From Fistulifera solaris (taxonomy: Eukaryota > Bacillariophyta > Bacillariophyceae > Naviculales > Stauroneidaceae), in NCBI GenBank assembly GCA_030295235.1, contig AP026134.1, positions 1,291,536 through 1,355,535 of the forward strand: 64,000 nucleotides of DNA, given 5' to 3'. This document shows, piece by piece, positions 22,042 through 32,180 of the stretch. The stretch's first letter is position 1; each line of letters starts with the position of its first letter. A program made the translations under genes and the position numbers. Below the pieces are notes generated by a model that had not been told where the DNA came from, ran no database searches, and saw nothing but the letters and a program-made list of their open reading frames with translations.

Positions 22042-22800
22042 TTAGTTTCTTCCTTTTCGAGATGGGGATGAATTGCTTTTCTTCCGACGACTCGATTTTG
22101 CTTTTGTAGATGTGTCCTTGGTATCCACGGATTGCTTTTTAGATTTCCGGTGTGCATCCCTTCTTGCCGCTTCATCCCAGCGAAGCATTTCTTCTTTTGA
22201 AAAGCTTCTTTCTCTGCCAGACGCTCGAGACTCTTTTGTTCAACGCGTCGAGCTGCTTCGGCCCATCGATCCATTTCGGCTTGTTGAAATGCAACTTGCT
22301 CGGGAGTTAGTTCACGTGGTTTCGCTGTAGGAGTCACTGCAGCTACTGGTAGATAATCGACCGGGTAACTCACTGGAGGGGGAAATGGTTTGACGCCAAC
22401 CACGAACGCCGACTTCGTCAGCCGGATGACCTCGTGTGACTGTTGATGCTGGTACTACTACTCGTGGTGTCGCAGGGACGGGTGGCGAAATAATCTTTTC
22501 TCGTTCCAGTGATGCAGAAGGGTCAATGAGTTCTCCACGTGCCGTAAAAGGTTCTGTTGTCGATTGCGTGCTGTCTGGTGAAGAAGAGCGACTAGCTGCT
22601 GTGGGATTACTGTCATAATTTGAATAAGTGATGCCGCTTACTGGTTCACCTGTGCGACTAATTACATCGGCTGGCAGGAAGTGTGAATCGGAATGGAAGA
22701 TACGAGTGCTCCGCCGATTCGTTAATTGATTGGAGATAATCCAGGCGCTTGTTGTTGGCAGACAACAGATCGCTGTGAGTGATGCCGATCGAACTTTCAT
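22042..22800 (-). CDS. Family gene D: PADV protein with RWxEAARR repeats
   Basis: About 252 aa after repair. Signal peptide KVRSASLTAICCLPTTSAW (W20), then RRSTRIFHS, PADV box 43-46 (HFLPADVISRTGEP). The C-terminal part holds two related helices, EMDRWAEAARRVEQKS and EMLRWDEAARRDAHRKSKK, matching gene E's ELARWEEAAKRDALRRAKK. The repaired reading needs one G removed at 22400-22401 (a 58-nt intron ending at a good polypyrimidine-AG is an alternative) and one A added in the run at 22195-22198. The second shift is strongly supported because it reveals the second RWDEAARR. The stop is then at 22042. Function unknown. Confidence 0.7.
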
Positions 22801-23896
22801 TTCTGTTCTACTTCTTGGTCAGATGATTCGCTAACAATTTCTTATTCTTTTCAATGTTTCGTCCCTTATTGCATCGATTGCAGGAGATAACAAGAAGTAG
22901 ATGTTATATTCTTGAGATGTTTGCCCTCTTCAGTTCAAGTCACTGTTTTTCTGCGGTTGCCTTTCCTTCTTGGCATTTTCATTTTTTTGCAGACGTCAGT
23001 GAGCACCTTGTTCGATAGTAGATACCCTTCCGGGACTGGATTTCCGGTGAGGAGTCGTCGTCGTCGTCGTCGTCGGGATACACTAATTATGAAAGGAGTC
23101 CTAGGTCCTCGCAACGCTGTTGCTTGACATTCCATTATCACTTTTTTAACAGTAACATTCAACATCTCGAACTTGAAACGTCATGAGATTAAAGATGCAA
23201 TGCGTCAAATGGCTACGTAAGATCTACGTTGGTCTAGTAGGGAAATTCATCGACGGAGGAGGACCCGGACATTCTTAAGTTTCGTCTTCATCAAGTTTCA
23301 GTTCTTCTTGCCACAATTGCCTTCGCAACTGTCCCTGATCTATTTACTTTCCATCAAACAGAAGTACTCAACGCCAAATCAAACTTCAACATAAGAAGGT
23401 TGAAAGGTGCAACGCTTGAAATGTCTACGTGATTTTGACGTAGCCGCCGTAGGAAATAAATCGATTTAGGATTTACCCGGATATGGCTTGTGTTTCACCT
23501 AGTCGAGGATTTTTAGGAACGGGTCAAAGAAACAACGGTACCGCGTACCTGTTAAAATGTACTAAGCAATGTTTTGCGTTAAGGTCGGGTTGAATATTTG
23601 TTCGCAGCACGCTATGTTATACTTCCTACTAAACGACTAAATAATCTGTATGCACGAACACGTCAAAGTATGGGGCATCTTTTTCATTCCTATGGTGACA
23701 ATCATAAGTAACATATATTGATTCGGCTACTTAGTCATTTCCAATGGCAACAACCGAGAGAGTACATAGAGTTTGCCTTGTCTTTGTTCTTGCTAGTGGC
23801 CGAGGATGCCTGTGCCCATTACCAATCGTATCAACTACATACACTCTTTGTCATTCGCGTCACGGAAATTGTGTGACAGTATTTTCCATAATCATT
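22801..23896. other. Gene-free interval with trinucleotide repeat
   Basis: 1.1 kb without a credible gene. A short CGT trinucleotide tract lies near 23057-23075. The rest is unremarkable. Confidence 0.5.
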
Positions 23897-25057
23897 TTAT
23901 TCCAGCTTCTCACCATCGGAAGGTGTCTCATCGCTCCATTCTAATCCATTGAGATCAACGCCTTCGTCATCTGGCCGATGGACGAAAAAGTCGCCTTTCT
24001 TTGCTCTCCGAAGTGCATCACGTTTCGCAGCTTCCTCCCACCGTGCAAGCTCGCCGTCAATAAAACTTTTTTTGTCCGACAACGGTTCATTTTCAAGGGC
24101 ACCTTCGTTCTTAACCTCTGTCTCGCCGTCTCGCATCGACGCATTCAGTTCACTGTCAATTTCAATTACCTCATTTTCGATAATTTCATTTTTATTTTTA
24201 GCTGTGTCTTCTGATGTTGTTGCCGAACCGCTGTCATTAATGGTCGAAAACGTTTCTTGTTGCTGGAAGAGTTCCTTTTTGGCCTGTTCGACTTGCAAAT
24301 TCCTCTGCGATTTTTCTTCCGCGAACTCGGCAATATTACCGTGCAGAATATGCTGCCCGGCATCTAAAAATGACATCATTTGGTGCTCCGGATACGGAAG
24401 AGGAATGTCTGGTATCGTAGTTATGCTTGTCGTCGATACTATCGGTAAAGAATCAACCTCGAGGACCGGAGTGTCTGGCTCTTTGGGGAGTGTCGGTGGT
24501 TGTAGTTGAGGTGTGAAAGACGGCATAATGGCTTCTGGCGGCGAAGTGCTGGGTGGAAGGGACTCGCCGGATGAAGTGGGATAGTACGGAATGCGAATTT
24601 TTGTGGATACGTCAGGATGCATCACGTTGGAATTAGAAGGCACCGGCGAAAATGATGACAACGCCGGCTTCGGAGATAGATTGCTAGAGGGTGAAGACCA
24701 TGAAGGACGCCCCGGTGAAGGAGACGAAAGCGCTGACTTGCGAGATAGCATGGACCCCGGTTCATTGTAGTACTGATTTGTTGAATATTGTTGTGACGAT
24801 GAAGAAGGCACTTTTTCTGGTTTGAGTGTTGAAGACCAGGACGCCGGATAGTAGCCCGAACGATGCGTTCTAGAAAGATTCTCGAGCCATTGCGGACTAC
24901 CCAAGATTTCCGGCGCCAAATCTGAGTAAAGGTCATCTTGCGCTCCCGATGCACCGAACTGTCGTGCCGTTGACGAACGTCGACTATGAGAATGCGTCAC
25001 CCATGCTTCTGACACAGAAAGCAGGCATACAGAGATTGCAGAAGCTCGCAAGACCAT
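23897..25057 (-). CDS. Family gene E: Pro/Ser-rich presequence protein
   Basis: 386 aa with an unbroken frame. Signal peptide VLRASAISVCLLSVSEAW (W19) then HSHSRRSSTARQFGAS, a transit-peptide-like basic stretch. The middle is Ser/Pro-rich with HPDVSTKIRI at 147-156, the same motif type as the repeats of genes F and I. The C-terminus is acidic and helical with ELARWEEAAKRDALRRAKK, shared with gene D. It has YPASW and LAPEIL near the N-terminus in the place of the PADV box. Start ATG at 25057 is the only one fitting the signal peptide. Function unknown. Confidence 0.85.
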   Translation of the reverse strand: MVLRASAISVCLLSVSEAWVTHSHSRRSSTARQFGASGAQDDLYSDLAPEILGSPQWLENLSRTHRSGYYPASWSSTLKPEKVPSSSSQQYSTNQYYNEPGSMLSRKSALSSPSPGRPSWSSPSSNLSPKPALSSFSPVPSNSNVMHPDVSTKIRIPYYPTSSGESLPPSTSPPEAIMPSFTPQLQPPTLPKEPDTPVLEVDSLPIVSTTSITTIPDIPLPYPEHQMMSFLDAGQHILHGNIAEFAEEKSQRNLQVEQAKKELFQQQETFSTINDSGSATTSEDTAKNKNEIIENEVIEIDSELNASMRDGETEVKNEGALENEPLSDKKSFIDGELARWEEAAKRDALRRAKKGDFFVHRPDDEGVDLNGLEWSDETPSDGEKLE

Positions 25058-25972
25058 TGTTTTTCAGTTCCTAAGATAGCAGGAATAAACGTCGTTCTCA
25101 AGCGAATCGTACTGTGAACGAAGTGTCTTTCAATTTGCTGTGATAGAGGCGACAATGAAGACAAGATGAGAGCGTTCCGATTTCTTCTGATTGCCAAAGA
25201 TACCGTTCTTTCGATGTTGCACGAGTTTTCGAATCGAAACAAGTCAGGTTGCGAGAGATAAAGCTCGCCGAGCCAAGATCTCCGTTACAAACAATACGAT
25301 AGATACACTTTTGTTCTGAAATCAACAGAAGCAAAGAAAAAAGGAAAGAGCCGCCGTTTTCCCTGCGTCCTTGCGCGCGCGCCATGTGCTCTCATGACAG
25401 CTGTTGTATTACGTCATTGCCACGTCACATGCAATGGCTCGAGTAAGGACCAAAGAGAAGGAAGAGAGGGTGCGACTTGAACTTCACTGCCGAACTGCAC
25501 GTCAGGAGTCAGGACTCCTCCGGACGTAGACACCAAACAGTTCCTGATTAGTACAAGTACATTCTACTATCCCATTTCTTCGAATTGGGTTGTGAGATTT
25601 CAGGCTACTGTGGCTATGGAGCTAGGGACGGGTATTAGTATTAGTTCCACCTGGGCTTGGTAAGTCTCTCCGACAATCGCATCTACCTAGATGGACCAAA
25701 TGAAAAATACATAAAAGCAAATCAAAAAAGAATGTGGGGTATCTCGTTAGACTCTCTCCTGTCTTTCACGGCAGTTACAACGAAAAATTTATAGATACCA
25801 TGCATTACCATTATACTGCTCAATGAATAATAAGAATAGTGATAATATAATTGCACGTTCCCATCTGAGAGACTGTTGTCGCTGTGATTCTTCGGAATCG
25901 ATGTCAATCGCTGTCTTCGCAAGAAACTTGCAGAATATTGAAGCACAAGTTAATTGTAGAACAAACCTCGTC
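25058..25972. other. Gene-free interval
   Basis: 5' region of gene E and 3' flank of gene F. No gene or repeat recognised. Confidence 0.4.
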
Positions 25973-28609
25973 TTATTCGTTCTTGCTTTCCTTGGCCTTT
26001 TTCTTCGCCAATTCAGCCAGCCCGTTGCCATCGTCGACGATTTCTGCGTCAATTATGCCGTTTATTGACTTGCCCTTTAATAAAGCCTCTTTTTTCTTTT
26101 TGATCTCCTCTAACTTCGCCTTCTGCTTTTGAAGAGCTGCTTCGGCTTCTTTCTTTATTTCTGCTTCTTCGCGAGCTATTTCCGCCAAGATTGCGGCTTC
26201 TTTCTCGGCCGCTTCCTTCCTTATGCGCGCTTCTGCTTGAAGTCTTGCCGCCTCTTTCAAAGCAGTATCAATTTTATTTTTACTGTCATCTGTAACGCCC
26301 TCCGCCGTTTCCTTCGTTTCGGGTTCGTTGTCTGTCTTTTTCTGTTTCGCCTTTTCCGCCCAACGAGCTTGTTCTGCTAGTCGCTCTTCCTCAGCTTTGC
26401 GCGCTTCTTCTGCCCATCGAGCTTGTTCCGCTTTACGCGCTTCTTCGGCTTTCTTTGATTCTTTCAACCATCGAGCCTGTTCCGCTTGTCGAGCCTCTTC
26501 GGCTTTGCGAGATTCTTCTGCCCAACGAAGTTGCTCCGCTTGGCGGGCTTCCTCTGCTTTTCGGGCTTCTTCCAGCCAACGTGCATGTTCTGCTTTGCGT
26601 GCTTCTTCTGCCCAACGAGCTTGTTCAGCTATTCGATTCTCCTCTGCTTTCCGAGCCTCTTTTTCCATGCGGGCTATTTCTGCGAGACGGGCTTCTTCTG
26701 CTCTACGGGCCTGTTCGACAAGTCGCGCTTCTTCAGCTTTTCGTGCTTCTTCTGCTAAGCGGGCTTCCTCTGCTAGTCGTGCTTGCTCGGCAGTTTTCCG
26801 AGCCTCTTCGGCGAGTCGGGCGTCTTCGGCCAAACGAGCTACTTCTGATAGGCGAGCTTCCTCTGCTAAACGGGCCTGCATAATTCTGCGCTCTTCTTCA
26901 GCTTTTCTGGTCTCTTCCGCAAGTCGCATTTCCTCGGCGATACGAGCCTCCTCAGCCAAACGCGCTTGTTCAGCCAATCTTGCTTCTTCTGCTAACTGGG
27001 CTTCCTCTGCAAGTCGTGCTTGCTCCGCCAAACGAGCTTCTTCCGCTATACGTGCCTCTTCCGCCAATCGAGCTTCTTCCGCTTTACGCGCCTCTTCCGC
27101 CAATCGAGCTTCTTCCGCTTTACGCGCCTCTTCCGCCAATCGTGCTTCTTCCGCTTTACGTGCCTCTTCCGCTAAACGTGCTTCTTCCGCTAAACGTGCC
27201 TCTTCCGCCAATCGCGCTTCTTCCGCTAAACGTGCCTCTTCCGCCAATCGAGCTTCTTCCGCTTTACGCGCCTCTTCCGCCAATCGTGCTTCTTCCGCTT
27301 TACGTGCCTCTTCCGCCAAACGTGCTTCTTCCGCTAAACGAGCTTCTTCGGCAATTTGTGCTTCCTCTGCTTTGCGAGCCTCTTCTGCGAGACGTGCTTC
27401 CTCGAGACGAAGTGCCTCTTCTTCTTTCCGCGCTTTCTCCACGAGTTGTCTTGCCTCCTGTTCTGCTTTCTGGAGCTCCTCGTACTGCTTCTGAGCAAGT
27501 TTCGCAGCTTCTATGGCCTTTAACGTAGCCTGGTGCGCCGCCTCAGCCGCTTCGGCAGCTTTTTTTGCAGCTTCCGCCTCCTTTGTGGATTTTGTACTAG
27601 CCAATTTTGCAGCCGCTGACATTTTTGACTGAATCGTCTCAGCACCATTTATCGACCCCTTGATGATTTTGGAAGTAATTCGAATCTCGTCTTCGACATT
27701 CTTGCCAATGTAGTCATCGTACTGATCCGGGCTTGCAGCTGGCCATTTCCCGGTCCCCGTAGGCTTTGATGCAATCAAGGGCTTATTTCCCGGCATATCC
27801 GGTGCTCCCAAGGCCTCACTCCCCAACTGTCGTACCCAAGTTTGACGCGGAGCAGGTGGAGGCTGAACACGAATTTTGTTCATGACATCTGGTTGAATGT
27901 CATCTGCAGGGGTTGCTGTGGAATAAGACCAGCTAGACGTCCACACACTTTTTCCCATGTTTTTACGACTCTCCATGTATTGTTCTCTAGCAGCTTCGGC
28001 AGCTGCATCACTGTCGAGTGCATCCGTGCCCAATTCGTTGACCCAGGTTTTCTTCCTAGGTTTTTCTTCAGCAATTCGAATACCTTTGGTGATATCCGTT
28101 CCAATTTCGTCGTCGTTGTGTGATTTTGTATGCCATGAGCTTGACCAAACCGTTTTTGGCTCTGTTTTCGTTCGAATCACACCTTGTTCGTCGACTTTAT
28201 ACGATTGTGTCGGTGTCGAGGGCGCAGGCTGATCAAACTTCCCTGGTACTTGTTGAGTGATGCGTATTTTATTGAGAACTTCTGAGCTGAATTCATTATC
28301 AAAGGAGGAACTGGACGGCGTCGGTAGAGGCTTGATTGGCGCCCCATTCTTTGGCTTTGAGTTTTCTTCTGTACTCGAATCAATTCGAATACTCCTAAGA
28401 TTCTCTTTACTAATGTAATCTTTATCATTTGAAGAGGCTGACCACGATGCTCTCGGCGATTCCTGATGCAAAAGAGCACGCGTTAAAGGCTTTGTATTCG
28501 TCGGACGTTGCAGCGAAGCAGGAATAAAAGCAGCTGCTCCTGTGAAAGCTTGACTGGAAGCGAGTAGTGCAGCAACAACAGCAGCCGAGTATTTGAATGA
28601 AAGTCCCAT
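25973..28609 (-). CDS. Family gene F: presequence protein with long EEAR(L/K)AE single-helix/coiled-coil domain
   Basis: 878 aa. Start ATG at 28609. Signal peptide GLSFKYSAAVVAALLASSQAF, with a second AAF shortly after. Residues about 50-330 contain five spaced motifs of the [SP]xDV-x3-IRI type: SKENLRSIRI, SSEVLNKIRI, GTDITKGIRI, QPDVMNKIRV and KNVEDEIRI. From about residue 370 to 790 runs a nearly uninterrupted Ala/Glu/Arg/Lys sequence with 7-residue periodicity (LAEEARK/AEEARLA), expected to form a very long charged helix. A Lys/Glu-rich tail follows. The motif-then-rod layout suggests a spacer or scaffold. No frame break in 2.6 kb. Confidence 0.85.
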   Translation of the reverse strand: MGLSFKYSAAVVAALLASSQAFTGAAAFIPASLQRPTNTKPLTRALLHQESPRASWSASSNDKDYISKENLRSIRIDSSTEENSKPKNGAPIKPLPTPSSSSFDNEFSSEVLNKIRITQQVPGKFDQPAPSTPTQSYKVDEQGVIRTKTEPKTVWSSSWHTKSHNDDEIGTDITKGIRIAEEKPRKKTWVNELGTDALDSDAAAEAAREQYMESRKNMGKSVWTSSWSYSTATPADDIQPDVMNKIRVQPPPAPRQTWVRQLGSEALGAPDMPGNKPLIASKPTGTGKWPAASPDQYDDYIGKNVEDEIRITSKIIKGSINGAETIQSKMSAAAKLASTKSTKEAEAAKKAAEAAEAAHQATLKAIEAAKLAQKQYEELQKAEQEARQLVEKARKEEEALRLEEARLAEEARKAEEAQIAEEARLAEEARLAEEARKAEEARLAEEARKAEEARLAEEARLAEEARLAEEARLAEEARLAEEARKAEEARLAEEARKAEEARLAEEARKAEEARLAEEARIAEEARLAEQARLAEEAQLAEEARLAEQARLAEEARIAEEMRLAEETRKAEEERRIMQARLAEEARLSEVARLAEDARLAEEARKTAEQARLAEEARLAEEARKAEEARLVEQARRAEEARLAEIARMEKEARKAEENRIAEQARWAEEARKAEHARWLEEARKAEEARQAEQLRWAEESRKAEEARQAEQARWLKESKKAEEARKAEQARWAEEARKAEEERLAEQARWAEKAKQKKTDNEPETKETAEGVTDDSKNKIDTALKEAARLQAEARIRKEAAEKEAAILAEIAREEAEIKKEAEAALQKQKAKLEEIKKKKEALLKGKSINGIIDAEIVDDGNGLAELAKKKAKESKNE
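26340..27420 (-). repeat. Coding minisatellite of AEEAR units in gene F
   Basis: The DNA is a tandem array of imperfect 21-bp and 42-bp units (GCCTCTTCCGCCAATCGAGC on the + strand and variants), most homogeneous between about 27050 and 27330. It implies recent unit duplication, and an assembly could easily mis-size it. Confidence 0.85.
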
Positions 28610-29351
28610 TTTGCACTTGCTACGCTGTTTCTGCTTATTTGATCTTATGAATCTCAAAGAGAAGAGCAGCGTCAATTCCAATTATCGTAAAGTGATATTT
28701 ATTTGCTTTAAAGCGGAACATCAACAACGTTCGGTGGTTGTGATGTTCGGGTGTCGCGGCGAGAAATTTGAAGCTTGAAGCGAAGACAACCTTTACGCTG
28801 CGACATTGCGGTTCGCTGAATCCACGAAAAGGCTTGATTACATAGGAACTTTTCCTCTATCTATCCATGTATTATGGAAACTGTTACATTCCACAGATGC
28901 ACTCTACTATCGACGCTGGTAGATAAATCATACTCTCTGCGAGATACTAATTATGACGTACGTCACTTCTTGGCTGTGTTTTACTCGTGACTTGACTCGT
29001 GACACAGTGATTAGTGAGTGAATAGTCCGTCTGTCGGACATTGCATGGGGCACGCATTTTTTGTTGGCCTTTTTTCGACAATATGAAATATATGTGAATG
29101 AAAAGTGGAAAATTCAGTCGAATGTCAAGATTAGATTCTGACGATTAAAAAATTAGGAATAAAATATATATGTGGAAAAATTTCGAACGCAAAAAAAAAA
29201 TACTTTGTACTGTACCTGGTAAACCTTACAAGCAAAATTAAATAATGCTCCTCATTCCTATTGAAAACAACATAAGCATCATTATTCGTAGTTGCTTTGT
29301 ATACCTTCTTGTTTTTTGCAAATTGCCTTACTATTATTTAAATATAAACAC
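28610..29351. other. Intergenic interval with 91-bp repeat
   Basis: Divergent upstream region of gene F and UBA3. It carries the second copy of the dispersed repeat and a GTACCTGGTA motif at about 29212. No gene seen. Confidence 0.5.
29084..29174 (+). repeat. 91/92-bp dispersed direct repeat, copy 2
   Basis: Same orientation and same sequence as 16099-16190 except for one A fewer in an A run. Thirteen kilobases apart and non-coding at both sites. Confidence 0.9.
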
Positions 29352-30828
29352 ATGAGTGAAACTGGGATGGTGAAGCGCCCATTGGAATCGGATGATATGG
29401 TAAGAAGTGAAAGAATAAGATCGTGTATAAATTCTTGAAAGATGCTGCGTGACTTGTACTCAAATGCATGAATAAGTTACCTTTTCTAACCTTCTTTACC
29501 TTCATTCTCGCAAATAAACATAATTTTAGATCATAGACTCGTTAGATCAACAGCAGCGCATTAGTTTAAACACTTTATTGTCCCGTCCTTCGGAATTTGG
29601 CAACGAAACGGGTCCTCTCGCGTGCGGTGAATTTGATCCTTCTATTTCTCTGCAATTGAAAAAGGTTCTTGTCGTCGGAGCAGGAGGTCTCGGGTGTGAA
29701 ATACTCAAAGACTTGGCTCTCAGTAGCATTCCCTTGAATGTTCACGTCATTGATTTGGATACCATTGACGTGACAAATTTGAATCGACAATTTTTGTTTC
29801 GTCAAAAAGACGTTGGAAAGAGTAAAGCAGAAACCGCAGCAGCTTTCATTCAACAGCGTTGTCCGTGGATTCAAGTCACGCCGCATGTTGGAAAGATTCA
29901 GGAGAAAAACTTGGATTTCTATCGACAATTCGATGTTGTTATTTCGGGTCTCGACAATATCGAAGCGCGACGTTGGTTGAATGCAACGATAGTAGGACTC
30001 GTTGATACCGATGACGACGGAGATATAGATCCATCTACCATTATTCCCATTGTGGATGGAGGTACGGAAGGATTCAGTGGCCAAGCGCGTTTGATATTGC
30101 CCAAAATTACATCGTGTTTCGAATGCACGATCGACAGCTTCCCGCCGCCACGTGCATTTCCTCTTTGTACCATTGCGGAAACACCCCGACGGCCGGAACA
30201 TTGCATTGCATATGCGTATATTCTACAGTTCCCGCGTGAATTTCCCGACACGGTCCTGGACAAGGACAGTCCCGAACACTTGCAGTGGATTTATCAGCAA
30301 GCGGCAAAACGAGCCGAACACTACGGTATCACAGGTGTGACCTACATGATGACTATGGGTGTCGTCAAGAACATCATTCCTGCGGTCGCAAGTACCAACG
30401 CTATTATTGCTGCAGCATGTGTCAATGAAGCCATCAAGTACTTGACATTCTTTAGTCAAAACATGAACTCTTACATGATGTACATGGGAGCGCAGAGCAT
30501 TCATTCGCACACATTTGCCTACGAGCCATCGGAAGACTGTCCTGTCTGCTCCGCTTCGGTCCGCAAAATGACAGTTCCTGCTAGCATCACATTGAATCAA
30601 TTCATTCAAGCGCATCTCAAGGACAGCTCTTTGCGTATGTCGTCTCCCAGCTTGGTTTCGCCTAGTCAAACGTTGTATATGGCCAAGCCAGCGGCACTGG
30701 AATTGGCCACCCGACCTAATCTCGACAAGTTGCTGAGTACTCTCATTCAACCCGGCGAAGAAATCACAGTCACCGATCCGACGTTGCATGGCATTCATGT
30801 TGGTCTGGCCATTACATTTGAAAACTAG
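29352..30828 (+). CDS. UBA3: NEDD8-activating enzyme E1 catalytic subunit
   Basis: Adenylates and thioesterifies NEDD8/RUB1 together with the APP-BP1/ULA1 subunit, feeding cullin neddylation. Exon 1 is 29352-29399 (16 codons). A 130-nt GT-AG intron lies at 29400-29529 and exon 2 is 29530-30828, giving 448 aa, the usual size. ATP-binding GAGGLGCE lies near residues 66-73 and DLDTIDVTNLNRQFLF follows. The catalytic Cys is about 229 in PLCTIAETPR. Zinc cysteines are in CFEC (about 212-215) and CPVC. A C-terminal ubiquitin-fold-like domain follows. The most conserved gene in the window and free of frame breaks. Confidence 0.95.
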
Positions 30829-31463
30829 AAAGAATTTTTTTGCAATGTTAACTGTTGCAGTAGGAAGTTCGACAAACCATCTGCTGTTTACACACGGAGA
30901 ATCGAATGTTGCCGGATGTACTTGTAGGATTGACGTTGAAATGTAACGAGTAGTTTTATACGCTACATTCGGCTCTAAAGATTATAATAAAACTATGGAG
31001 AAGGAAAATTACCCGACGAAGCATCAAATGATCACGGAATGATGCCTGTCTGATACAATTTGGAAAAACCGTTGATTGTGTCACATTTTCACTTCACAGG
31101 ATGCTTTTAAAACAAGTTGACAAAGTATAATATATGCCTCATAAAGTATCTGTTTGCAGGGGCAAAAGCGTGGCCTGTCAAAAGGAAAGCAGCACAGCTT
31201 TGTGAGAAGAAATAATGTATGCTTCGTAACTGTCCAGTGCGCGAATTGCCTTTATCAGACCAGGTATATCGAAAAGCATGATTTGAATTTGTATACGGAA
31301 CGGCGTGGAATCTAGAAAACAATGCATGTGCCTCGTCAAACGAGGTCTCCCTGTCTCTTTAGGCCTCTCACATCATACAATGTGATATAACCATTATATA
31401 TTTCGTTCCAAATTGCTGAGACAAGCACCAAAATTCACTCTTACCGATCTCGCTCTGTTGCCA
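30829..31463. other. Gene-free interval
   Basis: 3' flank of UBA3. AT-rich with nothing recognised. Confidence 0.4.
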
Positions 31464-31682
31464 TTATCCTTGTCGCTTCACGTTCGCACTCGCACCTTGT
31501 CCAGCACCTCCAGAGGCATATTTCGAATCATCTCGATATCCTAACTGTTTGCGTAATTTTACCTTACGCAGCTGAAACCATCTTCGCAAGTCTACTGCAC
31601 TCGGGCTGCAGATTACTATACGCAAGGTTGTTAAGGTCACAATCAACAGCAGTGGCCACCAAGATCCTTCGGAAGATGTCAT
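31464..31682 (-). CDS. Possible small single-pass membrane protein
   Basis: 72-aa frame with one hydrophobic segment (WWPLLLIVTLTTLRIVI) followed by a basic amphipathic stretch (RRWFQLRKVKLRKQLGYRDD) and a Gly/Ala tail. Composition looks protein-like and the ATG at 31682 is well placed, but no family is recognised and chance cannot be excluded. Confidence 0.35.
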   Translation of the reverse strand: MTSSEGSWWPLLLIVTLTTLRIVICSPSAVDLRRWFQLRKVKLRKQLGYRDDSKYASGGAGQGASANVKRQG

Positions 31683-32180
31683 TGTGGGGACACTCTTTGT
31701 ATTCGAATGATCGAAATGATGATAGAGTTGTTTAATTTTACAGAATGAACAAAGGTACCTGGTAGCAGATTTTTCATTTCGTTGTTCATCATCATCAGCT
31801 TGACTTGCCTTATCGCTTCACAAAGGATAAGGGTGCAACGGGTTGTTCTACAGCGCGCGGCACGCCGACCCACGTCACCTCACTTTTCCTAAGTAAATTG
31901 TTATTACGTCGGTTTCAAGTTAAGGACTATAGAGACAGTTCTTGTGAGCGCGCCAGGCGGACACTAAAGCGACATGAGGTTACTAATTAAGAGATAGAAA
32001 CGCGCCGACACCCCCACAAACCATTCATCGATCGTCGAGCGATGGTCGACACAAAATCAATGAGAAAAAACTTCGGCTCATCTCTGCTGTTTCTCATTCT
32101 CTGACCAACAAAGAAAGGAAAAGACGCGAAACAAGAACTGTACTTCCATTGTCAATCTTTCAACTGAAAAAATAGAAATA
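31683..32180. other. Intergenic interval
   Basis: Upstream of gene G. One GTACCTGGTA motif at about 31755. No gene seen. Confidence 0.4.

Noticed and set aside
26328-27494. Long open frame on the plus strand (388 codons, RASSA/ANRASSAL repeats)
   Set aside because: It is the mirror of gene F's AEEAR minisatellite; periodic GC-rich codons on one strand leave the other open. No start context or independent support.
30223-30798. 191-codon minus-strand frame inside UBA3
   Set aside because: Shadow of the conserved UBA3 coding sequence.
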